Source: Syngnathus acus (taxonomy: Eukaryota; Chordata; Actinopteri; Syngnathiformes; Syngnathidae). From it: 64,000 nucleotides of DNA. Location: positions 434,001-498,000 of the forward strand of contig NC_051099.1 in NCBI RefSeq assembly GCF_901709675.1, in the 5' to 3' direction. Shown here piece after piece: positions 46,426 through 56,162 of the stretch; within the stretch, counting starts at the first letter, position 1; each line of letters begins with the position of its first letter. A program made the translations under genes and the position numbers. The notes below the pieces were generated by a model. It had not been told where the DNA came from, ran no database searches, and saw only the letters and a list, made by a program, of their open reading frames with translations.

Positions 46426-49400
46426 GTTGTCTGTGTGTATCTATAAATAAAGCTCAAGCAGGGCAAATGAAGAAAATAACGTCGTCATTGCAGCTTCAGG
46501 AAATGAGCCAACTTCCGACCCAGTTTATTGACTCAATCTTCCCTCATACGACATTGTGGGCTTTACGTTGCCTTGTAATGTCGCGATTGCTATGTCCGTG
46601 TGCCGTGGGAAATGATCACATTTCACTTTAGAAAAGGATGATAACAAATACAGAAAGACGTGAATATCAGGTCCCCTCCATGGCCACTATCAGCAGCGCA
46701 GCACATTCATTTTCGCTCCCCGCCTCTGCCGCGCACCACGCCGACTACCTGCCGCTCGTTAATTCTCGCTGACAATGTCGCCGCTCGGCGACCCCGACGT
46801 GCCGCCGCCCGCCAGCGGCGACCCTCGAGCTGGCCCCGAAGCGCTCGGCCCATTCCTCACACCATGTCGTCTTACGTCGCCTCGCGCTCGTTTATCTCGA
46901 CGCGCGCCCGCCCGCCCGCCCGCACAAAGAAGAAGCAGCCAGCTGGCCGACTAACTGGTCATCCGCTCAAGCCACCTGATAGCAAAATACTGAGCCAGCG
47001 CATCAAATGAGCTTCTCCCGTGTCAGGCTCTCTCCGAGTGAAGCTTCCACAACCTTCTGCAAAGAGCACACGATCAAGAAAGTCCGGTACGTTAGGCTAT
47101 CGATTGCAAAATGGACCAGAAGGGTGAAGGGGAAAAAACCAAAATGGACTTTCTGTAACTCTTGTAATGTTTCCGTTGTGACCTGTCACATTAAAGTCGA
47201 AGATCTCAATTTTGGCCTGTTGTACTGCCACTTCTCTTCTCTCTTACGGACTGTCTGCATATCTGTTGCGACGACCTGCTGATGACAATGCAGCGGACTC
47301 GAGCGATGTTCCAGCTCTGCTACTACCTTAGCAGGTGGAACATTGCCAGCTTGACTTTTTTTTTTTTAAATGATCTTCCACGTGGAGATTCCGCAAAATT
47401 GGAGGCGTCACCAAAGAGCTGCGTCCAAGTATCCACTTTGCCGGCAAAGGCGGGATGTGCGCTTTTGCACAGAGACGCATCCTCCCCTCGGCCACCCTCA
47501 ATGTCACCATGACAAACGTGTTCTTGAGATAAATGGGCGTACGATGGACAAACACACACACAATCTGAGGAGTGCGATCAAACTTTGTTCGGCTCTGTTA
47601 ACGATTGACAGACGTGGGCATCATCCCACTACCTTTGGGTCGCTCTCGCTCTCTCAAACACACACACGCATGCATGGACGCCAATGTTATTGTAATGAAT
47701 GAAAATGAATGAAAAAAAGTCGAACTGAAAAATCTTTGTAAATGAAAATGGTTTTAAAAAATGGTCAACTGAAACTACAATTATAAAACCAACTTTAGCG
47801 AAAGGCATTTGTTTATGGTTTCTCCATTTTTTGAGAACTGTAGTTTGCATTATTACGCATTTATTACTTGGCTATTGTTGTTTTCAATCTTGTACTTAAC
47901 ACGCACACATTGTGCAACAAATTCCTGGAAACCACTGGCGAAAACTGTGTGCTTTCCAATATTCCGACCGCTGCATTTGAGAAAGCTGGGAGATTCCGCA
48001 TGTCTGCATTTTCCCATTTGCCAGCAGTCTTGAACGCAGCATTAGCCTGCAGCCAGACAGGAAAACTTCAAAGGCTTTGCAGCCTAAGTAAGCACATTTG
48101 GCAAGTGTCACTTAAGTCAATCGCGGGGCCAAGACAGAAAACTGATTCCAGTCAATCACAAGACACATAACCAAGAAAACTGTCCGCCAGTCAATCACAG
48201 TGCAGCAATTTGTTTACTGTAAAATAAACAACCCATATTCCACCTGCGCTCTCGTGAAGAGTTACACGCACACGCGCACGCACACCTTTCCAAATTAACT
48301 CATTTCGTACCCTCCTAACCTTCATAAACAAAGGATGTACAGCAATGGCAGCCGGAAGTGCACCTGGCTCTTCATCTGTGCGCATGCGCGTGGGGAGAGG
48401 GGGTGGGGTGGGGGAGCTTTAAAAAAAATAATAAGATGGTGTCCTGTGAGGCTGCAGATCGCGCCTTCCTTTGCTCCCCTCGCCCGTTTTCGCCAGCAAC
48501 TCCGTCCGGCCGGCCGCCCGTCAACATTATGAAAGAGCCGCATCACCGCACTGACAACGTCACAATGTGTCAAATAGAACGTGCACTTACTTTTTTGTGG
48601 CGGCTCTCCGTGTGCATCTCGTGGAGGGGCAGGGGGGTGGAGGAGGAGGGGAGGGGGTCGGGTGTGTATAGCTGTAATGTGGGGAAAGGGGAGAAAGGAG
48701 GGCTTATGGGAGAGGACAAGGAGGAGGAAGGGGGCGGTGTGCTGTGGATATTCGGGGTATAGCAGCAGCACGGTGGTGCGTGCCTCTTCCGTTCAGTTCA
48801 TGTCCGCAGCGTCGTTGTCTTTGCAAGCCCCCTCCCCAAAAATAAAAAAGGGAATAAATCAAGCCAAGCGTTGCGCCTCTGGTTCTTGCCGTTCCCTGCC
48901 GTGCATTGAAGGGCTGGGCTCTCTCTCTCTCTGCCTGTTCCTCCTCCGCCTCTCCCTGCTTGTGACCCCACCCTGCGTCCCCACCCCTCATCTCTGTCAC
49001 TCACTTGCTGCGCAGAAAGCGCCCTTTGCGGAGGAGCTCGAGCCGAGCCGAGGCGCTGCACGAGTGCACGGCCGAATTTGACAATGCATTCAAAGTGCAG
49101 GCGCACCCCCGCACCCCAACCACCCCTCAAATATTCCACATGCCGCTATCATGCGTGGAGAGCGCCCATGTTACCTTAGTGACGTCATCCGGAAGGCAAA
49201 TTGAGGACACGCTCGCAGGGCGGGGAGGGCTGCTTTGGACTCGGCACGCGCGCGCCTGCGCGCGCGGAGGCTTTGCAGCATCTGATAAATATGACACCCC
49301 AGCCAACTTTGACAGGGAGCCAACGCGACCATCTATCTATTATAACTGTACCAGTGTCATTTTGCAGCATAACAATACATTTAACCGCTGTGCTGCTGGA

Positions 49401-49536
49401 CAAAATCTACAAACAATCGTTAGAAATGTCCCCAATGCGGAGCCTCCTGCCATCCAACGCTTACACTTTTAAGAAAAGACCCATTTAGAAAGAGAAAACG
49501 CTCTCTGCAGGATGAAATTCGAATATGAAAGGTTTG

Positions 49537-49555
49537 ACTACATTTCCCATGATGC
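49537..49555 (+). promoter_or_regulatory. ZNF143/THAP11-type motif, copy 1
   Basis: ACTACATTTCCCATGATGC is a close match to the vertebrate promoter element ACTACAATTCCCAGAATGC, bound by ZNF143 (Staf) and THAP11. An ETS-like ACCGGAAG follows at 49561-49568. Confidence 0.75.
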
Positions 49556-49730
49556 CTCGCACCGGAAGCTGGAGCCTTACGCGGAAATATGGGCTCAACA
49601 AGCACCGTGCTTCATTTTTAAGCATAAATACTATTCATCGTTACATATCATGTGTAGTTACTTTGTATTAACCGTTATTATGTGAAGGAAACGAGGCAAC
49701 TCTGCAAGTTATGTTAACATTTGAACATGT

Positions 49731-49744
49731 ATTTCCCATGATGC
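49731..49744 (+). promoter_or_regulatory. rbm41: ZNF143/THAP11-type motif, copy 2
   Basis: ATTTCCCATGATGC repeats the core of the upstream site 189 bp later, with a decayed left part (ACATGT in place of GACTAC). It lies 34 bp before the start codon, so if this copy drives transcription the 5' UTR is very short. Confidence 0.6.
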
Positions 49745-49777
49745 AATTTACCAGAAGTAGGAGCCAAACGCGGAAGT

Positions 49778-49785
49778 ATGCGAAG
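49778..49785 (+). CDS. rbm41: rbm41 8-nt first coding exon
   Basis: Reads ATG CGA AG followed by the donor GTAAAC. Joined to exon 2 (A GTT AGC...) it gives M-R-R-V-S, matching human RBM41 MRRVNS. Exon 2 has no suitable ATG of its own. The phase 2 junction and donor strength make this the only start I found that fits. Confidence 0.8.
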
Positions 49786-52303
49786 GTAAACACAGCCGGT
49801 CTGCCGTTCCCCTTTTTTTTTTTTTTTAGTTCACCTCATCAACAAGCACTAACAGCATTCAATCTTTAACCACAAATACTATTGATATGTTTTGCATAAT
49901 TAATTTGGTCTTGCGGTGATTATGCGAAAGTGAACAGGCGACTGCTCGGCTAGCGTTAGCTTCTCGGCCCGCTGCAGTACATGAATAACATAATCGTTCA
50001 TGGTTCCTGTTATGGTTTTAAACAGATTTTAATCAGTGAAGAACGCCACTAAAATTGGCTTCCGAGGCAGGATAGGATTCATACAATAACACCTTTATTA
50101 ATTAGCATTATTTTGCCACCATTTATTCATGCTATTTCCTTATGGTTTTCTTTTTCAATCCAGATTTTGTAATTGTCAGTAGAAAGTCTTATTCATGATG
50201 TCATTCTTAGTTCATTTTTCACATCTTCTAAGAGTGGCCCTGGGCATTTGTGTAATCGACCAGGTATTTATTCCAATGCGTTTTTTACAAACGACCCAAG
50301 TAATGAAACTAATTTGTGTGTTTTAAGAGTTAGCCGGCGATCCTGTGAGGATGGCCCGCTGCTGGAGGAGCAGGAGACAGAGGGACAGCGGCAGCTTCAC
50401 GGCCTTCTGCTACGGCAACTCCACACCCAAGTCGATGTCGAAAGGTAACCAAATGAAACCAACGATACCTCACTAAACCTCCATTTGGTGAGCAAGTGGG
50501 CTCGCGTTGAGCTCAGGTGTTGTCGTTGCTATCCATTGTTTTAAAATGTTTATATTAACAGCAGTTGTACAACGGGAAGTGTTCAAATGGTCACCTGTGC
50601 AATTCGTAAATACTTGTATGGTTTTGTGCGCTTCAGATGTGTGGCCAAGAAGCAGAGCTTTGCACCAGCGGCGCTCTACAAGCCGTTCGGCGAACAGGCG
50701 TCCGGCGTGCATAGCCTGTCTCAGTTCCAGGCGTTGCAAGAGGACGAGCAGGAGCTGGCCGGCCTGCGAGAGCTGGGCCTGACCGATCCAGAGATCCAGC
50801 TGTGGCAGAAAAGGGATGCCCCGGAAATACCTGAACAGGTAGACGCCACTGGAGTTTTTGCTAAATTACCATGAGAAGTCCAGGGAACCATTGTGTTTGT
50901 TCCAGGGTCATGGTGTTTGCGCGGCTCCTGGCGTCAAGCGGCAACGCCTCCAGGTCATCCAGGACAAGATCGCAGCCCGGGCAAAGCTTCTCGCGCGGCC
51001 CCAGCGCTTTGCCGCCAGCCAGCCGCTGTCCCGGCGCGAGATGGAGATTGAGCAGGCGCTCTTCCAGGGCAGCGACCGCCAAGGATTCCTTACAGCACTC
51101 TACCATCGAGGTGAGGATAACGCTCGGGGGGGGTGTATTTACGTAAATGCCGGTGGTAGGTGCTACTATTTTGCTATGAATGGGCTTAGCAGACAAACGG
51201 AGGCACTTGATCTGACTCAGCAGTTAAGCGTTTTCTTTTTTGGGGGGGGGGGGTTCTCTCAAAAGGATGCCTGATGAGCAATGAACGTCTTTGGAACACA
51301 TCTTTTTTTGCCTAGTGGTCTATTTGGGGTGCTTGTTTATTTGTGAGCTACATGTCACTCTTTTAGGAAGTGGTACATACACAAAGAGGTATAAAAAGAC
51401 TTGCTCCTTCTTCCAGATGAAAATAAGCAAGATGGCCCTCAAGAAGCGACAGATCCAATGGACTCCTTGTACAAAAATCTTCTCAGCAAGCCACCCCAGG
51501 GTGTGGAAACTGCCGGAACGTCACGCCTTTTTACATCTGCCCTGCCACAGGAAAGCGACGGCAAATCAGAGGAAGGCTCAGCAGACGCGCCGGAGAGCCA
51601 CACCGTCCCCCCGCTGGAGATCAGCCGGCAAATCGGCAGCCTGCGTGGGGCAGACGGTGCCGGCTCGGGTCGGCCGCTAACGGTCACGGGGCAGGTGGTG
51701 CCCGTGACGAACCAGGAAATCCGGGAGAACCGGGCAAGCTCGGAGGAGATCCAGAGCATCCCGAGATTCCGAAACTACCAGGCCGGAAAAGCCTCCCAAG
51801 TATGGCCGGCCAATAAATGAGTTCAAGACTTTGGTGCCATTTTGTAGAAAATAGTTCATTCAGAATTAGTAAACGTGTGGGGATGTCTATTTGTGGTATT
51901 CACACATACTAATTGAGATTTTCCTTTCCAGGTGGTGTGCGTGAAGAACCTGAGTCCGCAAGTGTCAGTGGCCCAGCTGGTGGCGCTGTTCTCCAGGTTC
52001 GAAAGACCCGGCGGCGGACCCCCGTTGCTCTACCGCCTCCTGACGGGTCGCATGAAGGGTCAGGCCTTTGTCACACTGCCAGGTGAGTGCGCGCTGGCTC
52101 CTACAGAACCTACTGCGAAATTCACAGGATATTTATTTACGTGTGCGTTTGTGTGCCGAGACATGGAAACGGCCCAGAAGGCTTTGCAGCTGCTCCATGG
52201 TTACCGGTTGCTAGGGAAACCTTTGGTGTTGGAGTTTGGCCGCGAGCGAAAGGAAGCCGATGAGCGGGAAGCAAAGACGTCAAAAGTAAAACACAAAGAA
52301 TAA
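49778..52303 (+). CDS. rbm41: RNA-binding motif protein 41
   Basis: Seven coding exons: 49778-49785, 50328-50444, 50637-50838, 50906-51110, 51417-51799, 51932-52082 and 52161-52303. They join in phase to 402 aa; human RBM41 has 413. Conserved blocks: N-terminal MRRV, then LEEQETEGQRQLHGLL, KKQSFAPAALYKPFGE, LRELGLTDPEIQLW, RREMEIEQALFQGSDR, and a single C-terminal RRM at about residues 306-380 with VVCVKNLSPQVSVAQLVALF (RNP2 area), RMKGQAFVTL (RNP1 area) and GKPLVLEFGR. The family RRM resembles that of U11/U12-65K and is reported to bind U12 and U6atac snRNA of the minor spliceosome. All introns here are U2-type GT-AG, and several are very short (67 and 78 nt). It converges on the claudin downstream. 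Confidence 0.93.
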
Positions 52304-52903
52304 TAGTTTTTCTATTTTTATGATTAGATTTCATTGGATTGTGTCTAGATGTACCTATAAAAACACTCCCATCTAATTCACTTGAGTTGAAACAATGTTT
52401 GAAATATTCTCAAAAAGGGGAAACGTTTTTTTTTTTTTAAAGCAGTTCATTCATGTTTGTATTTTAGACAGGATCGTTTGGCCTCGATGGAGGTGGTTCA
52501 AAGACTGTCGACCTTTCAAATGTTTCTTTTGCACACTAGGTGGTGATGTTGCGAGGTTAGGTTATGTGTTCCGTCTAATAGAGCGCTGCCCATGGCTTTC
52601 GAGGGGAATTGCATCGGGATTAGAAAATGTCCCAATTAGTGGGTACTGCCCCCGCGGGGAATTTGTGGAATTCAGATAAGGCTTTCATTATTCCACGCAC
52701 ATCATGTACAGTGCAACCTGGTGGATTTTGATTTCGACGCAATCTTTCGCTTCGTTAACTAAATGTCAAGTCCATTCACCCAGATGTGTTTGGAAGTTAT
52801 CTTCTCAGACATGTTCAAAGAGATTCGAACTCATTGTAGCATCAAATGGCAGTAAAATGACCCATAGCATTAGCATTGCAACCAAACTTCCTCCAAAATC
52901 ACA
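52304..52903. other. rbm41-claudin convergent gap
   Basis: About 0.6 kb without a gene. It would hold the rbm41 3' UTR. I found no plain AATAAA for rbm41 here, so its polyadenylation signal is a variant or lies further on, under the claudin 3' end. Confidence 0.5.
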
Positions 52904-52909
52904 TTTATT
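52904..52909 (-). terminator. Polyadenylation signal of the first claudin
   Basis: Minus-strand AATAAA (TTTATT on the plus strand), about 155 nt beyond the stop codon. Confidence 0.5.
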
Positions 52910-53064
52910 TCAATGGGCCATAAAAGGTTTTACAAGCCCACAGTGGATAAATACAACAATAGCAGATTGAAACACTGTAGTAGCGCGAGGCATTTCTTTC
53001 ATTTGGAACAAACAACAACAACTCAGCTGACCTCTGGTATTTTCTTTCATGTTTTGTGATGTCA

Positions 53065-53841
53065 TCACACATATCGTGTGACGCCATACATGGACCCTCC
53101 GGGTTTCCCAAGGGCTCCCGGGTAGCTCCCGGCGCCGCCTCTGACCAGCATCTGTCCTCTGCTGACGGGGATGTCTCCCATTTGAAGTATGGTGGGATTT
53201 CGCGCCACGGCAAAGGGAATCTCGCCGCCGTGGCCCTTGTACGTGTAGCCGCCCCGACGCCCTCCGCAGCATTTCCCGGCGAAGAAGGACAAGGCTAGCG
53301 TGCCGCCGCCGAGCACGGAGAGCACGGACGAGGCCATGCCCAAGTAGAGGCAACTGCCCGGCACAAACTTGAGCAACACATTGCTACTGGTGGGGAAGTT
53401 CCGGATCACAATGTTGGCGGTCCAGGAGACGGGCACCAAGGCCACCATGCCGGCGCCGATGAGCAAAAAGCCACCTATGCCTGCCACCCGTCTCTTGCAC
53501 GACTCGCACCTCTTCATGCAAACGGTGCACTGCATGCCCATCACGGCAATGAGCAGGCCCACCACGCTCAGCCCCAGGGAGCTCAACATGAGAATTCGGG
53601 AGATCCGGAGATCGGAGGGCATCATCAGGAAGGACTTGTACATTTCGCACAGGAAGGCCCCGTTCAACTTGTTGGAGCATCTCATCCACAGGCCGTTCAT
53701 GTTGGTGTCCCTGGCCGTCACTTTTGTGGCCACGGCGTCCACCGAGACCTCCCAGAAGGGGAGCGCCGTGGTCACCAGGTTGCCCGCTAGGCCAATCAAG
53801 CCCATAAAAAAGCCCAACAGCTCCAGAGACGCAGAAGCCAT
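53065..53841 (-). CDS. Claudin (CLDN2/14-related tandem paralogue)
   Basis: Intron-free coding region, 258 aa, from ATG at 53841-53839. The upstream in-frame extension is not used: a splice acceptor (CTCCCTCAG) lies 15 nt before the ATG, implying a non-coding first exon. Claudin hallmarks in the first extracellular loop: W30, G50-L51-W52, C55 and C65. Four hydrophobic segments lie near residues 8-28, 80-100, 115-140 and 160-185. The long Gly-rich tail carries NPTILQMG and ends TRYV, a C-terminal PDZ-binding type end. Claudins form tight-junction strands and set paracellular permeability. It is a tandem duplicate of the next gene and more diverged from CLDN2. Confidence 0.9.
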   Translation of the reverse strand: MASASLELLGFFMGLIGLAGNLVTTALPFWEVSVDAVATKVTARDTNMNGLWMRCSNKLNGAFLCEMYKSFLMMPSDLRISRILMLSSLGLSVVGLLIAVMGMQCTVCMKRCESCKRRVAGIGGFLLIGAGMVALVPVSWTANIVIRNFPTSSNVLLKFVPGSCLYLGMASSVLSVLGGGTLALSFFAGKCCGGRRGGYTYKGHGGEIPFAVARNPTILQMGDIPVSRGQMLVRGGAGSYPGALGKPGGSMYGVTRYV

Positions 53842-53856
53842 TGCGACCCAACGATC

Positions 53857-55264
53857 CTGAGGGAGCAAATGAAACCCGATAACACTTGGCTGGCTGACTG
53901 ACTGACTGACTGACTGACTGATGGCAATCAGCAAACTTTGATGAATTGCGCTTGGTTAACTTGCAAGCAAGGTTTTTGAGACCTCAAACGCTTAGGAGCT
54001 TGTTCATGCAACAAAAGCAGCTTTAAACCTGTTCTCAACTACAACTAAATAATGACCAAGGCAGTCATGGGAGCTCACTCAAGGATTTTGGCAACAAAAC
54101 TCATCAAAGCTCGCAAGCTTTCTTTCATCGGTTAGTTGTTAGCGAGTGAGTCTAGCGTTTCATATTAACGGTGGCTGCGACAAAAGTAAAGCATTGCAAA
54201 GTTTCATCAAAAATGGAGGCATGGCAAAACATTGCCCCTTCATACGCCAGTGTTTTGAGAAATGCAGCAACATTTTATTGCGATCATTTCACCTGTAGCA
54301 CTGAGATTTGCCTTCAATTGTAAAGTGCAGTCAGTAGAAATCAAATCCATGATTGTTATAGTATCGTTTTCCAAATTTGACCAAAGGTTTGAATCTTAAA
54401 AAAAAAGAGTCAAAATGCACCAATCATTGCTTAATGTTAAGACAATAGAGGCTGAGATTTTAGGTGTGGCAAGAATTGATGAACAAGGCTTTTTGAAACG
54501 ATACTCACACTTGACAAGAGTTGGTCCAAAACTGCGACGACCGAGCCACTCAAATCATCTCCGGCCGGTCGTGTCATAAGGGTAAATGTCTCATCTCTTT
54601 ATGGGCTCATCATCGTCATGCCACTTTTGATATTTTCATTTTGTATTTCACTATGAAAACCAGAACACATCATATACGGACGAGGTCAATGGGCTCGTAA
54701 AGAAAACGTCCCTTTCTCGATCTCAAGAACGCGCAGTACATTCTTGCAAAACGAATGCGAGTCCCATTTGATTGTATAATTGAGATGACTGTGGAAAAAA
54801 AAGGCGAGGGGGGGGCGGTACAGGATTTGTGCTTGTAAATATTGACCGTGGTTTCAGATTTTCTGCCTCATTTGTGGCCCATTTTTAGGATTGGTGCAAA
54901 TTCACCCTGTTCACCTTTGACCACGTTTGAGACATGACAAGACAATCAGCTATTTGTCGTCCTCGGTCAGGACAAAAATCAGGACAGCCAGATTCTCTTT
55001 ATTAGTGTACCAGAGGACTCTTTGTAAATACGGGCCCAGTTGACACATCCAGTATTGATCCGTTTGGGTAGTGCGTGTTTGTAGGTCAGTCTTTGCTCTT
55101 GAATGGACTTTAATGTGTACTTTATATTTGTAGGGTAGTTCAGGGAGATCGAAATAAAACTAGGTCCCATCTTAGTCATGGATGTGTGTGTGGCTGAGTT
55201 GTTTGATCCACGTTAGTAGCATAGCATCAGCATTTTAGACAAAGTCTTTCCAAACGAGGCGCCA
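53857..55264. other. Spacer between the tandem claudins
   Basis: About 1.4 kb with a short (GACT)n block at 53890-53921 and otherwise plain sequence. It should contain the promoter and non-coding first exon of the first claudin. Nothing else is recognised. Confidence 0.5.
53890..53921. repeat. (GACT)n
   Basis: About seven units, just upstream of the first claudin coding exon, in its 5' UTR intron. Confidence 0.9.
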
Positions 55265-55270
55265 TTTATT
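55265..55270 (-). terminator. cldn2: Polyadenylation signal of the cldn2-like gene
   Basis: Minus-strand AATAAA about 80 nt after the stop codon, giving a very short 3' UTR. Confidence 0.55.
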
Positions 55271-55346
55271 TCACTTTGAAAAATCAGTCTGTAACATTCC
55301 TACTGTAGATCACAGGTGAAGTGTGATATCATATCCTGTGACATCA

Positions 55347-56147
55347 TCACACGTATCCTGTGACATCGTATCCTGCCGTCAGGGGTTTCACATGGACTCC
55401 CCCGGAGCTCCCGCTACCGCTGTGAACCAACGTGCGCCCTTTATTGTTCACGCCGAGGCCTCCCATTTGCAGGGTTGTGGGATTTGGTACCACCGGCGGC
55501 GCAGCACCTCCACCCACCGGGTAGGGGTAGCCTCCGCCCCCATACGGCCTCCCCCGGTGGTGTCCTCTTCTGCCGTCCTGCCCCTCACAGAAAGACATGG
55601 CCAGCATGCTGCCCCCCAGCATCGAGAGCACAGCTGAGACCATGCCCAAGTAAAGACAGTCACCTAGCTCGAACTTGAGAGTGGCGGGTACGCTGGGATT
55701 GTAGAAGTTCTGTATCACCCTGTTGGTGCTCCAGGAGACGGGCACCAGAGTCATGAAGCCGGCCACCAGGAAGAAGCACCCGCCGACGCCCGCCACCCGT
55801 TTCTTGAGTTCCCCTGAGCCCTCCAGGCAGACGGTGCACTGCATGCCCAGGACGGCGACGGCCAGGCCCAGGGTGGACAGTACCAGAGAGACCACCATGA
55901 GGGCCCGGGACGTCTGGAGGTCAGAGGACAGAGCCAGGATGGAATTGTACGTCTCGCACTGGAAGGCCCCGGTGCTCTGATGGACGCACTCCATCCACAG
56001 GCCCTTCGTGCTGCCTGAGGCTGTCACAATGTTGGAGCCGATATGTGCCGTATTCTCCCAGAAAGGGAGCACCGTGGACACCAGACTGCCCAGTAGACCC
56101 AGCAGGCCAAGGAAGAAGCCCATCAGCTCCAGAGCCGCAGAGGCCAT
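55347..56147 (-). CDS. cldn2: Claudin-2-like protein
   Basis: Intron-free coding region, 266 aa, from ATG at 56147-56145 (GCC before it, G at +4). The first loop aligns with CLDN2 without gaps: W30, GLW at 49-51, C54, C64. Residue 65 is Glu where CLDN2 has the cation-selecting Asp65, so an acid is kept. KKRVAGVGGCFFLVAG, VIQNFYNPSVP, LKFELGDCLYLG and the C-terminal VTGYV resemble CLDN2 (LTGYV end); NFYNP also resembles CLDN14. The neighbouring rbm41 supports CLDN2, because the two are close on the human X. The tail has NPTTLQMG, shared with the first claudin. A putative 5' UTR acceptor lies 15 nt before the ATG. Fish-specific claudins are an alternative label. Confidence 0.85.
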   Translation of the reverse strand: MASAALELMGFFLGLLGLLGSLVSTVLPFWENTAHIGSNIVTASGSTKGLWMECVHQSTGAFQCETYNSILALSSDLQTSRALMVVSLVLSTLGLAVAVLGMQCTVCLEGSGELKKRVAGVGGCFFLVAGFMTLVPVSWSTNRVIQNFYNPSVPATLKFELGDCLYLGMVSAVLSMLGGSMLAMSFCEGQDGRRGHHRGRPYGGGGYPYPVGGGAAPPVVPNPTTLQMGGLGVNNKGRTLVHSGSGSSGGVHVKPLTAGYDVTGYV

Positions 56148-56162
56148 GGCGCCCAAACACTC

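Larger units (their letters stand above)
40017..49500. other. klf8 upstream region (5' introns and promoter expected)
   Basis: No coding exon could be supported in about 9.5 kb. It contains (CAAC)n at 40603-40632, (TA)n at 42695-42743, a 17-G run at 43268-43284, a strong hairpin at 44131-44167, repeat cluster 2 and GC-rich, purine-rich sequence at 48.4-49.3 kb. A minus-strand donor CAA|GTGAGT with the exon ending at 49005 is a candidate klf8 non-coding first exon, unproven. Confidence 0.5.
49503..49943 (+). promoter_or_regulatory. rbm41: Tandemly duplicated rbm41 promoter segment
   Basis: Copy 1 runs about 49503-49699 and copy 2 about 49700-49943. Both have, in order: CTCTGCA, ATTTCCCATGATGC, (C/A)CGGAAG- or CCAGAAG-like, GGAGCC, ACGCGGAA(A/G)TATG, CAACAAGCAC, TTTAA(G/C)CA(T/C)AAATACTATT, then GATTATG/TTATTATG, GAAA/GAA and GGC(A/G)ACT. 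Copy 2 has about 50 extra bases, including a T run and the exon 1 donor. The start codon is in copy 2. Confidence 0.75.

Noticed and set aside
48997-49110. Coding first exon of klf8 (ATG near 49085 on minus)
   Set aside because: Its frame ends in phase 1 at the donor, whereas the next recognised exon begins in phase 0, and it has no KLF8 similarity. Kept only as a possible non-coding exon.
49786-52160. Minor-class (U12-type) introns in rbm41, given its link to the minor spliceosome
   Set aside because: All donors are GTAAAC, GTAACC, GTAGAC, GTGAGG, GTATGG or GTGAGT. None is the U12 consensus ATATCC/GTATCC.
53842-53934. 31-residue N-terminal extension of the first claudin
   Set aside because: It crosses a splice acceptor and a (GACT)n repeat. 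Claudins start MAS-like just before the first membrane segment.
56148-56156. Longer cldn2-like start (GA before MASAAL)
   Set aside because: The supposed first codon is TTG, not ATG. The ATG at 56147 gives the standard claudin N-terminus.
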